Assembly (NCBI RefSeq): GCF_047948215.1
Contig: NC_134467.1
Span: 34,501,020 to 34,565,019, forward strand
Origin: Lycorma delicatula
Lineage: Eukaryota; Arthropoda; Insecta; Hemiptera; Fulgoridae
DNA: 64,000 bases
Direction: 5' to 3'
Shown here: in pieces, positions 13,517 to 24,344 of the stretch
How positions within the stretch are numbered: the first letter of the stretch is position 1
Layout of the letters: every line of letters starts with the position of its first letter
Position numbers and translations under genes: made by a program
The notes under the pieces: generated by a model
Told to the model about the DNA's origin: nothing
Seen by the model: the letters and a program-made list of their open reading frames with translations, nothing else
Databases searched by the model: none

Positions 13517-13613
13517 TGTAGGATGTAGAGGGTATACTGAAATGAAACGACTAGCACTAGATAGGGAATCTTGGAGAGCTGCATCAAACCAGTCAAATGA
13601 CTGAAGACAAAAA
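13517..13613 (+). mobile_element. LINE-A copy 2, 3' end only
   Basis: About 95 bases of the extreme 3' end of LINE-A: 'gtagagggtatactgaaatg', the last codons, the hairpin 'cagtcaaatgactg' and poly-A. It lies within or at the end of the mariner remnant, so it inserted later or marks the junction of a deletion. Confidence 0.9.
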
Positions 13614-13881
13614 AAAAAAAAAATTGTGTTATCATATTTAGAGTGTCTAAAATATGTCCTCCAGTAAAGCCCATCAGGGATTTGAACGGAGTGTGGTGTG
13701 TGGAACGGTATAGTCACAGGATGTTGTAATATAAAGAAAAATTTCTACATACTTAAATACTTTAATCTTTGTTACCCTATTAGCCAATATTTTTTTTGTT
13801 TTAAATATTGCATTTATGGAATGAGATGTAATTTTATTCACAGTTAAATCAAATTGTTTATGAATAAAAAAAAAATTATTT
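13614..13881. other. No gene seen
   Basis: Short AT-rich spacer between the LINE-A2 poly-A tail and the LINE-B2 poly-T. I see no recognisable element. Confidence 0.5.
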
Positions 13882-13897
13882 TGAAACTAATATTTTT

Positions 13898-14882
13898 TTT
13901 TTTTTTTTTTTACTTTTAAGGCCGCAAAGGACCACTTTAGTAAGAATAATTCAAGTCTCTTTTGCCGATCTTTTGGCCTTTAAGTTCTTAGCTTTTACTT
14001 TCTCGCAATATGTTTTTTTTTTTGTCTTCAGTCATTTGACTGGTTTGATGCAGCTCTCCAAATTCCCTATCTAGTACTAGTCGTTTGATTTCAGTATACC
14101 CTCTACATCCTACATCCCTAAAAATTTGTTTTACATATTCCTAACGTGGCCTGCCTACACAATTTTTTCCTTCTACCTGTCCTTCCAATATTAAAGCGAC
14201 TATTCCAGGATGCCTTAGTATGTGGCCTATAAGTCTGTCTCTTCTTTTAACTATATTTTTCCAAATGCTTCTTTCTTCATCTATTTGCTGCAATACCTCT
14301 TCGTTTGTCACTTTATCCACCCATCTGATTTTTAATATTCTCCTATAGCACCACATTTCAAAAGCTTCTAATCTTTTCTTCTCAGATACTCCGATCGTCC
14401 AAGTTTCACTTCCATATTAAGCGACACTCCAAACATACCTTTCAAAAATCTTTTCCTGGCATTTAAATTATTAATCCCAATCCCAATATTATCAATTAAT
14501 CCCAATATTTAGTCATTCTTAATGATCTTGCTTTACTATCCTCTTCTGAATAAACCCTTTTTGTATAATTAAAAGTTCTTACTTTAAAATTGGTATTCGG
14601 ATCTTTAATAACAAATTTTAATATTTCAGATTTATTAAGTAAATCTTCGTAAGTCAAATTTAATTCTTGCATTCTTCTTTAATTTCTTTGATCCATAATG
14701 GCGGATTTTTTAAAGACCAAAATCGATGATCGATAATTCTCTTAATAATCCTATCCTGCGGTAATCTTAACAATGTGCGCAGAAATAAATTCGCTTCTTT
14801 TTCATAGTATCAAGGATTCCAAGTTTTCGTACAGAAATTTATTAGGCAATAATCTGTACTGATTTTCGTGTTTATATTTATA
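13898..14882 (-). mobile_element. LINE-B copy 2, 5'-truncated, split by LINE-A3
   Basis: Minus-strand 3' portion of LINE-B. The 3' end with poly-T lies at 13898-14010 and the rest at 14471-14882. Both parts match the plus-strand copy at 44380-44862 (for example the rc of 'aaaaagggtttattcaaaag'). A 16-bp target duplication 'tgaaactaatattttt' brackets it at 13882-13897 and 14883-14898. LINE-A3 was inserted into it later. No intact frame remains. Confidence 0.85.
14012..14470 (-). mobile_element. LINE-A copy 3, 3' part, inserted in LINE-B2
   Basis: Poly-T, the LINE-A terminal hairpin and the C-terminal coding region (14356-14141, 'MWCYRRILKIRWVDKVTNEE' block) on the minus strand, truncated upstream near 14470. 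It interrupts LINE-B2. 'caatat' occurs at both junctions (14006-14011 and about 14483) as a short possible target duplication, with extra 'aatccca' filler at the 5' side. Confidence 0.88.
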
Positions 14883-14898
14883 TGAAACTAATATTTTT

Positions 14899-16897
14899 AA
14901 AATTTTTTTTTATTACTTTTAAGACCATAATGGATCACTTTAGTTTTTTTTTTTTTGGCAAGTTCTTTCTTTTCTTGCTGATTTGTCCTTTTTCAGCTTT
15001 TCTTTTTTGCCAGTAATTTCTAAGGGTTTCAGATCTTCTTGCCCTTTCTTGTTCAGAGTACACCCGGCTTATTGTTTTCTTGGATTTTGATAGTAATCTT
15101 ATTTCTTTATTTTTAAATTTTTCACAGTTTCCGGTTTTCGTTTTTAGGTTGTCACGGGTTATGTCTAATTCCTCCATGTCTTTCTGTACTTCGTATAACC
15201 AGTTCGGTCTGCTTTTCTTGTTCCAGAAAAGTTCGATTATCCGTCTGATATGTCCTAGAAAGGAAATTCTCTTCTTTCTAAATTTATTAGTTATCGGGAT
15301 GATAGTTTTTTAAATCTCTTCGTTTGGAATAATTCTCCAAATCCCGTCTTTTTTAATGTTTTTCCCGATGCATCGTCGTAGAATCTGTCTTTCAATCTTT
15401 TCCAGTTTGTCGGTAAACCTTGTCTGGTACGGTCCAAATATGGTTTCGCATCCGTAAAGTATTTCTGGTCGGATAACTGAGTTATAATGTCTTATTTTTG
15501 TGTTTATGGACATGCGTTTTTTGTTATAGATGTTTTCTGTTTTTATTGTGGCTTTGATGAGTTTATTTATTCTTTCATTCCAGTTTGGATTTTCTTGGAG
15601 GTTGTGCGTGATGTTTTCCCCCAAATATTTAAAGTTTCCTACTAGTTCTATGTAATTATTGTTTATTTTTACTTTGCTTATGCATAGTGGGTCTCTCACC
15701 ATAATTTTGCTTTTTTCGTATGAAATTTTTAGACCGATTTTTCCTGCAATCTCTTCCAGTGTTGACAGTTGGTATCTGGCCTCTTCTATATGTTGGGCTA
15801 GTAGGGCTAAATCGTCCGCAAAGCCTAGCCAATTTACTGAGATACCTTTTCCTATTTTAACATTGTCTTTATTTAATTTTTTCCAATCCCGTATTATAAA
15901 TTCAAGGGCACAGTTGAATAAAAGCGGTGACAGTCCATCTCCTTGTCTCAGTCCTGTTTTGATGTCGATTGGATCAGATATTTCTCCTCTGAATTTAACC
16001 TTGGATTTGGTATCCGTTAGTGTTAGTCCGATGATTTTGACTAGTTTTGGGTGAAGCCCTAAATTTCTCTTATTTTTAGCAGGGATTCTCGATGTACACA
16101 CTCATATGCTTTCTTGAAATCAATAAAAGTCACTACCAGTTGTTTATTCCTAAGTTTATGATACCCTATAATTAATTTTAAATTTAGAGTTTTTTCTGGG
16201 CAGCCCGCCATGGTCTAAATCCCCCTTGGTATTCCCCTAGTTCTTGTTCCAGTTGGTCTTTGATTCTGTTGTAAATTATTCTTGATAGAATTTTGTAAGT
16301 GCAATCTAGTAAGGAAATTCCGCTATAGTTGTCAGGGTTGGTTTTATCACCTTTTTTATGTAAAGGGTGGATTATTGCGGTTTTCCATTCTTCCGGAAAT
16401 TCCTCTTTGTGCCATATTTTTACCATTTCTTTGTGGAGATTTCTGTGTACTTTTTCTGACGCGTTCTTCCATAATTCTGCAGTCAGGAAATTTTCTCCAC
16501 TTGCTTTGTTGTTTTTCATTTGCTTCAGAACTATCTTTACTTCTGCTAATGTTGTGGAAGGATGTTTTCGCTTGGTGTTTTAATCTGGGTATTTGTGTTT
16601 ATTTCCAGAAGTTCTTTTGGTTCTTCACAATTCAGAAGTTTTCTAAAGCTTTCCCTCATGATGTTGGCATTTTCTTTATCAGTGTGTGCCAGATTTCCTT
16701 CTGAATTTCTTAACATTAGTGTTGGGGCATTAAATGTAGTTTTCTTCAGTTTAAAGTTTTTGTAATATTGTCTTGTATTATTTTTATGGAAGTCTTCCTC
16801 AATCTGTTCTAGTAATTTCTTGTGATACTCCCTCTTTTGATTTCGGATTATTTTTTGTGCGAGTTTTCTTTGCATTCTTAGTTTTTGTTGGTTCTCT
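14899..16897 (-). mobile_element. LINE-B copy 1, RTE-like reverse transcriptase, 5'-truncated
   Basis: Minus-strand reverse transcriptase in four pieces. 16875-16546 is an N-terminal linker. 16519-16184 is RT block 1-2, including 'EWKTAIIHPLHKKGD' and the 'GEYQGGFRPWR' motif. 16101-15310 is RT palm, with 'GLRQGDGLSPLLFN' and the FADD catalytic motif, followed by the 'KIRHYNSVIRPEILYGCET' region. 15177-14935 is a Lys-rich C-terminus. At least two frameshifts separate them. The endonuclease domain is absent. An 11-bp direct repeat 'aactaatattt' at 14887-14897 and 16898-16908 is the likely target duplication. The sequence differs clearly from LINE-A, which has GVRQGCSLSP at the same position. 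Confidence 0.88.
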
Positions 16898-16908
16898 AAC
16901 TAATATTT

Positions 16909-17896
16909 ATATGTTAATATTTTTATTTTTTATACAAAAATTGTTAGAACATGTGTGCCAAGTTTTTTTAATATAATTCTCAATTAATTTTGTGAGCAAG
17001 TTTACAAATAAAAAAATATTATAAAATCAAAAAAATTAATAGAAAAAAAAACGTTTACGTTTCAGATACATATTTATAAATATGTTTTTGTGTAAATAAT
17101 GCTATCGAAATATTGGACAATCGAAGTTGAATATAACCAACACAAATAAAATAAATAGAAAAAATAATAAAATACAGAAATACATTCAAATAATACAATA
17201 TATTTTCAAATAATATTTGATGTATAACGTCGTACATTCATTGATGAAATATGAAAAATAAATAAGTCACATTGCAGTATTCTCACAGGTAACCGACTGT
17301 ACAAAATCATATTTTATCAATCTGATTTAGCAGACTTGTGGTAGATATAGTCATGATAAATATCTATAGTCACGCAACAATACAATATTGAAAATATAGG
17401 AAGTAAACTATTTATATAAATAAGAATTTATATTAAAATATTATATATATTTTGAAATAATCCCTACTGAAATTACATAAAATATTTTAGAAAGTACATT
17501 TTCATTTACCTATTTGTATTAAGTTAAATAATGAACTATTAAAATTTATTGCAGCTCACGTAAGGAAACTTTTCATCTGTTATTTCATGGGGAAAATAAA
17601 ATTCTAGTTTATTTTTATTTGAATATAAATCAGCATCAGAGATTAAAAAAATTTAATTTAATTGGATGTAGAAATATTATTGAATTTCAGGGAACGTAAT
17701 TTTCGTTTGTTTTCAAAAACCGGGAAAATGACTGAAACAATCATTACGAAAGTTTAACTCTAGTTTTCTTGTGAACCCCGGAAACCTTTTTTTTGTTAAA
17801 GTTGAAACCTCACCCCATTTTCACTATTATATAAATCATAAATTAAATAAATATACCTAAATAATCTAGAACATTTTTTACTAATTTTAATCCACT
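16909..17896. other. AT-rich DNA, no gene seen
   Basis: About 1 kb without recognisable coding, SINE or transposon sequence. A 60-codon minus-strand frame at 17237-17055 is Ile/Tyr/Phe low-complexity. Confidence 0.5.
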
Positions 17897-18362
17897 ACCC
17901 ATCGGGTTGTTCTAGTGGTAAACGCGTCTTCTCAGATCAGCTGATTACAAAGTCGAGATTTCAAACGTTCAGATCCTAGTAAAGGCAGTTCCTTTAATAC
18001 GGATTTGAATACTAGATTGTGGATACCGGTTTTCTTTGGTGGTTGGGTTTTCAATTAACCACGCTTCTCAAAAATGACCGATCTGAGACTACAAGACTAC
18101 ACTTCACTTTCTTTTTCATTATTTTTTTTTTTTTTACCTCCGGGACCACGGTTAGGTATTTTGTTCAAAGGGATGAGATGAATGATTTATAGCGTGTATG
18201 AAAATGTCATGCCTGATCGGGATTCAAACCCGGGATTTACTGATGAAAGGCCGAGACTCTACAGCTCGCCCCATGAAAGCCGGCACATTTCACTTACACT
18301 CCTACATATCATCCTCTGAAATAATACCTGCTTTATCCCGTAGGCGAAAGAGGAGGAAAAAA
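17897..18362 (+). mobile_element. SINE-B1, split by SINE-A2
   Basis: The left part (17897-18109) has the tRNA-like head ('gggttgttctagtggtaaacg') and the body up to 'caagactacacttcactt'. The right part (18287-18362) continues with 'cacttacactcctacatatc' and the 3' end. The interruption is SINE-A2 in opposite orientation. In the intact copy (SINE-B3, 26126-26419) these segments are contiguous. Confidence 0.85.
18110..18286 (-). mobile_element. SINE-A2 inserted in SINE-B1
   Basis: Starts with its T-rich tail on the plus strand, then 'acctccggga', the B-box complement 'gggattcaaacccggg' and the A-box region 'ccgagactctacagctcgc'. It is bounded by the 9-bp direct repeats 'acttcactt' (18101-18109) and 'atttcactt' (18287-18295), one mismatch. 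This shows SINE-A was active after SINE-B1 inserted. Confidence 0.85.
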
Positions 18363-18639
18363 CCGCTATCTATATTGAATGCCATTGTCAAAAACGATCA
18401 TCGACTATGTCAGTATCGACTTTTCAGAATTATGTGATTTACTAAACGAAATTTAACTGTCTAAAATAGACTAATTTGTATTACTATTGTAATATTTGAA
18501 AAAACCAATTAATCTGTTAATAAAATTAAAGGAAATGACGAATAATTAACAAGTTTTGATTGTTTGAGAAATATTAAATTTCGATATTGACATCGATTTC
18601 TTCAGAAAGTTGTAATGTGTTTCATTAAATTTAGTGTCA

Positions 18640-18990
18640 TTGGCTAATCGAGTGGTGACCATTGATTTTATATTTTTTATATCCCTTCCCCCGATTCGGA
18701 CCCTCACAGTTAGGTATAACACAGTCGTCCAAGGGAATACTCTAATGGACCTTCCCGCCCACCAGCTGAATATCCAGCAAGGAAGGTCGACTTGCCGATT
18801 GGATCGTTTACTTTATGCCTGTCTCTAACCCTCAGGAAGAAAACTCCAAATCCTGCAATGCCGTAATCTTCATCCCCCTTCTCATGGGCTGGGTCTTGTT
18901 CTTTTGAGTGCCTTATGCCTTAAATGGGGAGTCCCTACGGGGATCCCCATCAGGACTCTAGTCTTGAATCGAGCGGAGACCTTTTCCATT
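18640..18990. other. GC-richer segment of unknown origin
   Basis: About 350 bases of clearly higher GC content than the surroundings, with a palindromic patch 'ggggagtccctacggggatcccc' shortened here to its core 'tccctacgggga' (18930s). A 64-codon frame at 18634-18828 has no family resemblance. It could be an LTR or a LINE untranslated region. It occurs once in the window, so repeat status is not shown. Confidence 0.4.
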
Positions 18991-19272
18991 TTTAGCCCCT
19001 GGAAACTACAGTTCAGGTATTATTTCAGAGGATGAACGAAAATGATATGTATGAATATAAATGTAGTCTTGTACAGTCTCAGTTCGACCATTCCTGAGAT
19101 GTGTGGTTAATTGAAACTCATTCACCAAATAACAGCGGTATCCACAACCTATATTCAAATCCTTATAAAAGTAACTGCCTTTACTAGGGCATGAACGCTG
19201 GAACTCTCGACTTCCAAATCAGATAATTTGGCAAGACGCGTCCCCACTAAACCAACCAGGTTGTTCCGGGCG
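18991..19272 (-). mobile_element. SINE-B2
   Basis: Nearly full-length SINE-B on the minus strand. The 3' end ('tttagcccctggaaactac') is at the left and the tRNA-like head, complement of 'ggttggtttagtggggacgcg', at the right end. Diverged from SINE-B3 by many substitutions, including loss of the internal AAATCAGCTGATTT palindrome (here 'aaatcagataattt'). Confidence 0.85.
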
Positions 19273-20320
19273 GCGACCCAAAGGAACAAAACCTCATGCA
19301 ACCAAAGCAGAACTCTGTAGATTTTTATTTACTGATCTGGGAAGTTTTATCAAGGTAAGCCATAAATAAAATCTCGATAGATTAAACTTTCAATTTTGTA
19401 TTAAAACTTTTCATAACGTTCAGGTCGGCGAGGTCACAGGTACGGATAAAAAGAGGTCACCAGAATTTGTGATCATACACAACGTGAATCTATGTGAGAT
19501 TTCAAAGACTTTAACAGCAACGTATACGCTCTGCTCAAAATCGAGTTCAAAGATAGAAAGAAATATTATAGGTCTCAAATCAACTTTTGATTATCACCTT
19601 GAAATTGACTATCTGGATTTCATAAATATTCAAATAGTTAACAATTATAAAATACATAACCATTGCAATTCCAAAAAAATTGAATGATTAAACTCCTGGA
19701 CTTTGCTGGACTGGGAGCTAAGTACTTAATAATCCTTTTGATTTCATTCTGAAAATACATTATTTATCTAAATATTTCATTCTAACTACTAAATTGTAAT
19801 AATAAAAAATATAAGAGCTACAGTCAAAATATTACTTAAAAAGCTATATACAATATTTTTAAGCTCTTTACGCATATAGCACAGAGCGAAGCGGCGGCAA
19901 ATTTATATAAATTTGGATACAAATATTAAGGATTTATATGAATAAAAATGAAGAAAACCTAAAACTGAAAAGAATATATATTTCTCTATAATTTCCTCTT
20001 AATTTACACACAACAAATCAGTAGTTTTTAATTACGGTGTTTGAAAAATAAAGAACTGAAAAAACAAGAATTGATGATATAAGATCTTTAAATGTTTACT
20101 AAAAATAAAATAAAATTCATCAACTCTTACTGCAATAAATATTATATTAATAAGAAAAAGGAATTAGTTCTTGGTATTATTGGCCTTTAAAATAATACTT
20201 AGAATATGGATTTAGTAGAAAATAATAATTGCAACAGAATTTAACTTTTATATTTAACAAAATTCTGACATAAAGAATAGATTTAATTTTCGAATCATTT
20301 AGCACCCCATTGATACTAAT
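19273..20320. other. No gene seen
   Basis: AT-rich non-coding DNA. A 72-codon frame at 19469-19687 has no family resemblance and biased composition. Nothing else is recognised. Confidence 0.5.
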
Positions 20321-20803
20321 ACAATTGTATAAATAAAGTTTCAGTTACCAACAAATTAAAAATATATTTTCAAGTACTTTCGGAGTTGTTACTCTATCAT
20401 CAGGGATTTCTTATAAGATGTTAATTCAAAATTCATATGTCATATGTATAATTATATTTAAATTAAAACTGTGATGTACATAATAACCAGTCAATAAATA
20501 AAAAAATATTTTATACGTCAATAAGACTGTAATGTCATATCTGTAAGATGTTTACGACATAGTCGTAAACATTTTACGGACATGATGTTACAGTCTTATT
20601 GACGTTTAAATAATTTTTTTTATTTCTTGACGACTGTTTATTATGAACGTCACAATTTTAATTTAAATATAATTATACATACACATATAAATTTTGAATT
20701 TACATCTTATAAGAAATTCCTGATGATGGAGTAACAACTCCAAAAGTACTTGGAAATATATTTAAAAATATTGGTAAGTGGAACTTTATACAATTACAAA
20801 CTA
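20321..20803. repeat. 480-bp near-perfect palindrome with hammerhead-like cores
   Basis: The left arm (20321-20555) and right arm (about 20559-20803) are inverse copies meeting at 'gtttacgacatagtcgtaaac', so the loop is only three bases. Outer ends are 'acaattgtata' and 'tatacaatt'. Each arm, read outward, contains CTGATGA, a stem-loop ('gagtaacaactc') and then GAAA (left arm, minus strand, about 20356-20402) or AAAA (right arm, plus strand, about 20719-20745). That is the order and spacing of a hammerhead ribozyme core. Penelope-like elements are known to carry hammerheads in their terminal repeats, sometimes inverted. No coding sequence lies between the arms. Confidence 0.75.
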
Positions 20804-20978
20804 GTAGAGATATCGCATTTGTAATAAAATAGAGCAGTAAGTCAGATTTTATAAATTGTAATATTTGTAATCAGTAAATTAATTTTCTCTCTTTCTTGAA
20901 AAATACTGTGATAAGTCTATTTCTAAAATTAAATAAAAAAAGCAAAAGGATTCAGTTAATTTACTATTTTATTACATT

Positions 20979-21775
20979 ACTAGCAGACCCGGCAATGCTT
21001 TGCTACTGCTCGATTTGAGTATATATGTTGATTAAATGAACACAGTTGAAAGATTGATAAAATATTAATAATATAGAAATTTCAGAATTACAAAAAAATT
21101 AACCTTTCACTTTGTCCCATCTTCCCTATTTCCTTTTTACTTTTCTCCAAATCACCCTTTCTCCCATTTCCTCTAGTTCCCTTTTCCCCTTCTTCTCTTT
21201 TTCCCTATTTCCCTTTTTACAACGATTCCCTTTTAACCGCTCTTAAATCGGTCCAGTAGTTGTTTAGTTTATAGAGGACACTTATACGAACATTGCCTTT
21301 TATGAATATACAAGAAGAAAGTCGGTACATTTGTTTGTTTCGTAAATATCTCGACAGAAAAATATTTTTCTTCACATAGATAATATATATTCTGAATATG
21401 AGCCAAATCGGGTAATAAATGCAATTTTTCTAAATATCTGTATACTAGCGCCATCTAGCAGGTTCATATTTTGCATAGGTATTTCTTCCCATGTAAGTAA
21501 CACATATGATAAATACAATTTTTCGAAATATCTCGACTCCATTTTTTTTTATGTAACTAATATGCATTCTGTATATGAGCCAATTCGGAACGTAAGTAAA
21601 ATTTTCCAAAATATCTTTGTCCCGACGCCACCCAGCGAGTCTAAACTAATTTAGAAACATTCGCAGGCGTTCGCACAATAACTCACGAAAGTTTCATCGC
21701 AATCGGATGAATGGTATAGAAACGCATACGGGACAAAAAAAACAAACATTTTTATAAAAATGAAGAAGATATATA
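20979..21775 (-). mobile_element. Helitron-like non-autonomous element E3
   Basis: Starts A + 'ctagcagacccggcaatgct' (CTAG followed by T in minus orientation). It continues with the 'ttgattaaatgaacacagtt' block, a pyrimidine tract (about 21105-21230), 'aaatcggtccagtagttg' and 120-bp subunits carrying 'gcgccatctagcagg' (21448-21462) and 'gacgccacccagcgag' (21624-21639). It ends near 'catttttataaaaatgaag'. Same subfamily as E1 but without the tandem expansion. No coding capacity. Confidence 0.7.
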
Positions 21776-21806
21776 TTTATATATTTTATATTGATATAAC
21801 ATTACA

Positions 21807-23128
21807 CAGGGTCATTCACGGGAACCAGATATTTTTGAAGTGAGTTGTACTCGGGCGTTTGTGGTGGGAGGGGATGGTGTTTGACATTTCCTTTTTTCAT
21901 AGCATTTACACTTTAGTCGTTGAGATGGAGCTGTAGTCGCTATACCAACGTCTGTACGCGTAAGACAGTTTTGTACGAAATGACAAATCCGTAACTGCTG
22001 TTCAGCGAGATTTCCGCCGTCAGTTTAATATCCATCGTAATGCAAGTGTTGCTTCTCGTAACACAATATCGCGATGGGTAAACAACCTTCGAACAAGCGG
22101 TTCAATATTGAAGAAAAAACCACCAGGTCCCCGACGAACTGCTAGCACTCCGGAGAACATTGAACGAGTAAGGGAAGCCATTGTCAGAAGCCCACGCCGC
22201 TCTATTCAGAGGCATTCAGCAGCGCTTCGAATGAGCACAATTACGGTAAGACGACTTCTGCATACAGACCTGCATTTCCATCCTCAAGATAGCCGTCGTG
22301 CAGCAGTTAAACGAGCAAGATTTCACGCAGCGATTACAATTTTTTCGACAAATGCTTACCGTTTTTGAAGAAAATGAAAATTTGTTATTGTTAATGAGTG
22401 ACGAAGCCCATTTTCATCTGAATGACTTCGTCAACAAACAGAATTGCCGGTATCGGGCAGAAAGAAACCCACATCAGCTTCACGAGAGACCACTTCATAG
22501 CCCAAAGGTGTCTGGTGTGCAATAGGAAAGGTCGGTGTTATTGGACCAAATTTTTTTGAAGAAAATGACGCTGCCGTAACTGTAACAGCTGATCGTTACA
22601 TTGGGATGTTGAATACGTTTTTCATCCCTGAGTTACGAAACCGGGGAATCGATTTTCAAAATGTGTTATTCCAGCAGGATGGATCTACAACCCACACAGC
22701 GAGGACAACGATGGCTGTTCTCCGTAACTTGTTTCCGGGACGGATCGATTCCAGATTCGGCGACATTCCTTGGCTCCCTCGGTCCCCCCGACTTGAGTAG
22801 TTGTGATTTTTTTCTGTGGGGCTTTCTGAAATCGCGTGTGTACGGCAATAAACTGCGTACATTGGAGGACCTAAAGATCGCAATTCGTTATCACGTCACT
22901 CAGATTGATGTAGACATGCTGCAAGAAATTGAGGCCAGTTACCGTGAAAGGCTACAACAATGTATTGCCCAAAATGGACATCACTTGCCGGACATAATTT
23001 TTCGTTCATGATTAAGTAACAAATGGTTTGATTTAACAAGTGTTTCAGTACCAATAAAACTTTTTTAAAGTAAATATTCAATTTTTTATGATTATTTTAA
23101 AAACATCCGGTTCCCGTGAATGACCATA
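21807..23128 (+). mobile_element. IS630-1: IS630/Tc1-mariner-type transposon, broken transposase
   Basis: Terminal inverted repeats are visible: 'gggtcattcacgggaacc' at 21809-21826 and its complement at 23108-23125. The transposase (about 21925-23011) lies in several frames. An N-terminal DUF4817-like helix-turn-helix region is readable at 22108-22368 ('KKKPPGPRRTASTPENIERV'). Then come the first catalytic block MSDEAHFHLNDFVN (22298-22525), QQDGSTTHTA (22606-22800) and SSCDFFLWGFLKSRVYGNK (22661-23011). The expected third acidic residue after 'PRSP' reads Arg in one frame, while the neighbouring frame has 'GPPDLSSC', so a frameshift falls just there. At least three frameshifts make it inactive. 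Confidence 0.88.
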
Positions 23129-23389
23129 GGAGAAGAAACTATTGATAAAACTGTTTAAAATTCTTATCATTTGGGATACTAATCAAACGATTGAACAAGT
23201 TTTATAAATCGGTATTATTATTATTATTATTATATTTTTCTTACCATAAAATTAAAATCATTATTACGTATATATGAAGAATTATTTTCTAAAGAAAATA
23301 TATAGTTTGTTGAAATTTTTCATGATAAAATTAAAAACATGAAACTAACATAAATCACAACATCAAAAATTATTAAAATTTTAACTTAC

Positions 23390-24344
23390 CTTTAATAAAA
23401 TCGACAGCCATTTCCAAACCATACGTATCCTTATCACAATCATCCAAAATGTGTGCACCAATCTTAAATTTTACATCAGGACGATGATTTAGAACGTCCA
23501 GCGTATATAACATTGCTTCTAAAGCTTGAACACCACCTTCTGGCATAATTGGGCCACACGTAACCGTTTCTTCTCGTTCATGAACCATCATAAGACCACC
23601 CAGTATTATCTCACCTTCTAAAGTAGCTTCCTTTTTAATTGGCCAAATCTGTTTATCTTGATTATTTAAATTAGTTTCAACATTATTATAACGATTACCT
23701 TCTTCAACCAATAACATTTTATTATTATTTTTAACCACACCCCTTTCATTATTATTTAACCAATCACTATTAGCCACGCCTATTTCTTCACTATTTTTAA
23801 CCACGCCCTCTTTAGTAAACGACCAATCATGATATTTTCTCATTGTATTATAATTATTTTCAACATTAACACCATCATTTATCATTGAATAATCATTATT
23901 GTTCTTATAACTATTACTTTTAGTATCATTATCTGATAAAATCTTTTTATCGATCAATCTATATGATTTATAATTATATATTGATGTTCCATTAATTAAA
24001 TCGATATTACCTTCTGTTAATTTATTATTTTTTATATTATTCCATGTTATATTATAATAAATTCTATTATTATAATTATTTTCATTATAGCTATTTAAAT
24101 TTTGATATCGATGATGGTGAAAATGATGATGATGATGATGTCGAAGATTTTCGAATTGATTATTCTTATAATTGTTAATATTATATAAATTGTAATAGTA
24201 TATTTTTCTATCGCTTTTATTTTTATGCCTTATATTAGCATTTATTGGTAGATTTAATATAAGTATTAATATGAGTACATATTTTTTTACGAAATATAAT
24301 TTGATATCATTAATTCGACCTAATAATAATTTACTACGTTTCAT
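23390..24344 (-). CDS. mtt: First coding exon of an insect XR-type metabotropic glutamate receptor-like GPCR
   Basis: Class C G-protein-coupled receptors of the mGluR family are plasma-membrane receptors with a large extracellular Venus-flytrap ligand domain. This exon encodes 318 residues plus one base of the next codon. The start ATG (24344-24342) has a good insect context (caaaATG) and an in-frame stop just upstream. Residues 17-36 form a hydrophobic signal segment. Residues about 40-240 are an Asn/Tyr-rich linker with a His run at 69-78. From about 243 the ligand-binding domain begins: LGGLMMVHER at 248-257, Cys263, the GGVQALEAMLYTLD line from 270, and HILDDCDKDTYGLE. The exon ends ATTAAAG/GTAAGTT, donor GT at 23389-23388, phase 1. 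The TCGPIMP..GVQALEAML wording is what I recall from insect mangetout/DmXR. Ala274 stands where glutamate-binding mGluRs have Arg (Arg78 of mGluR1). An ordinary mGluR is the alternative. The remaining exons were not found in the window. Confidence 0.78.

Noticed and set aside
21803..23130. Intact TA target duplication for IS630-1
   Set aside because: The terminal bases have drifted (left 'cacaggg', right 'ccatagg'), so a TA duplication cannot be shown, although the inverted repeats are clear.
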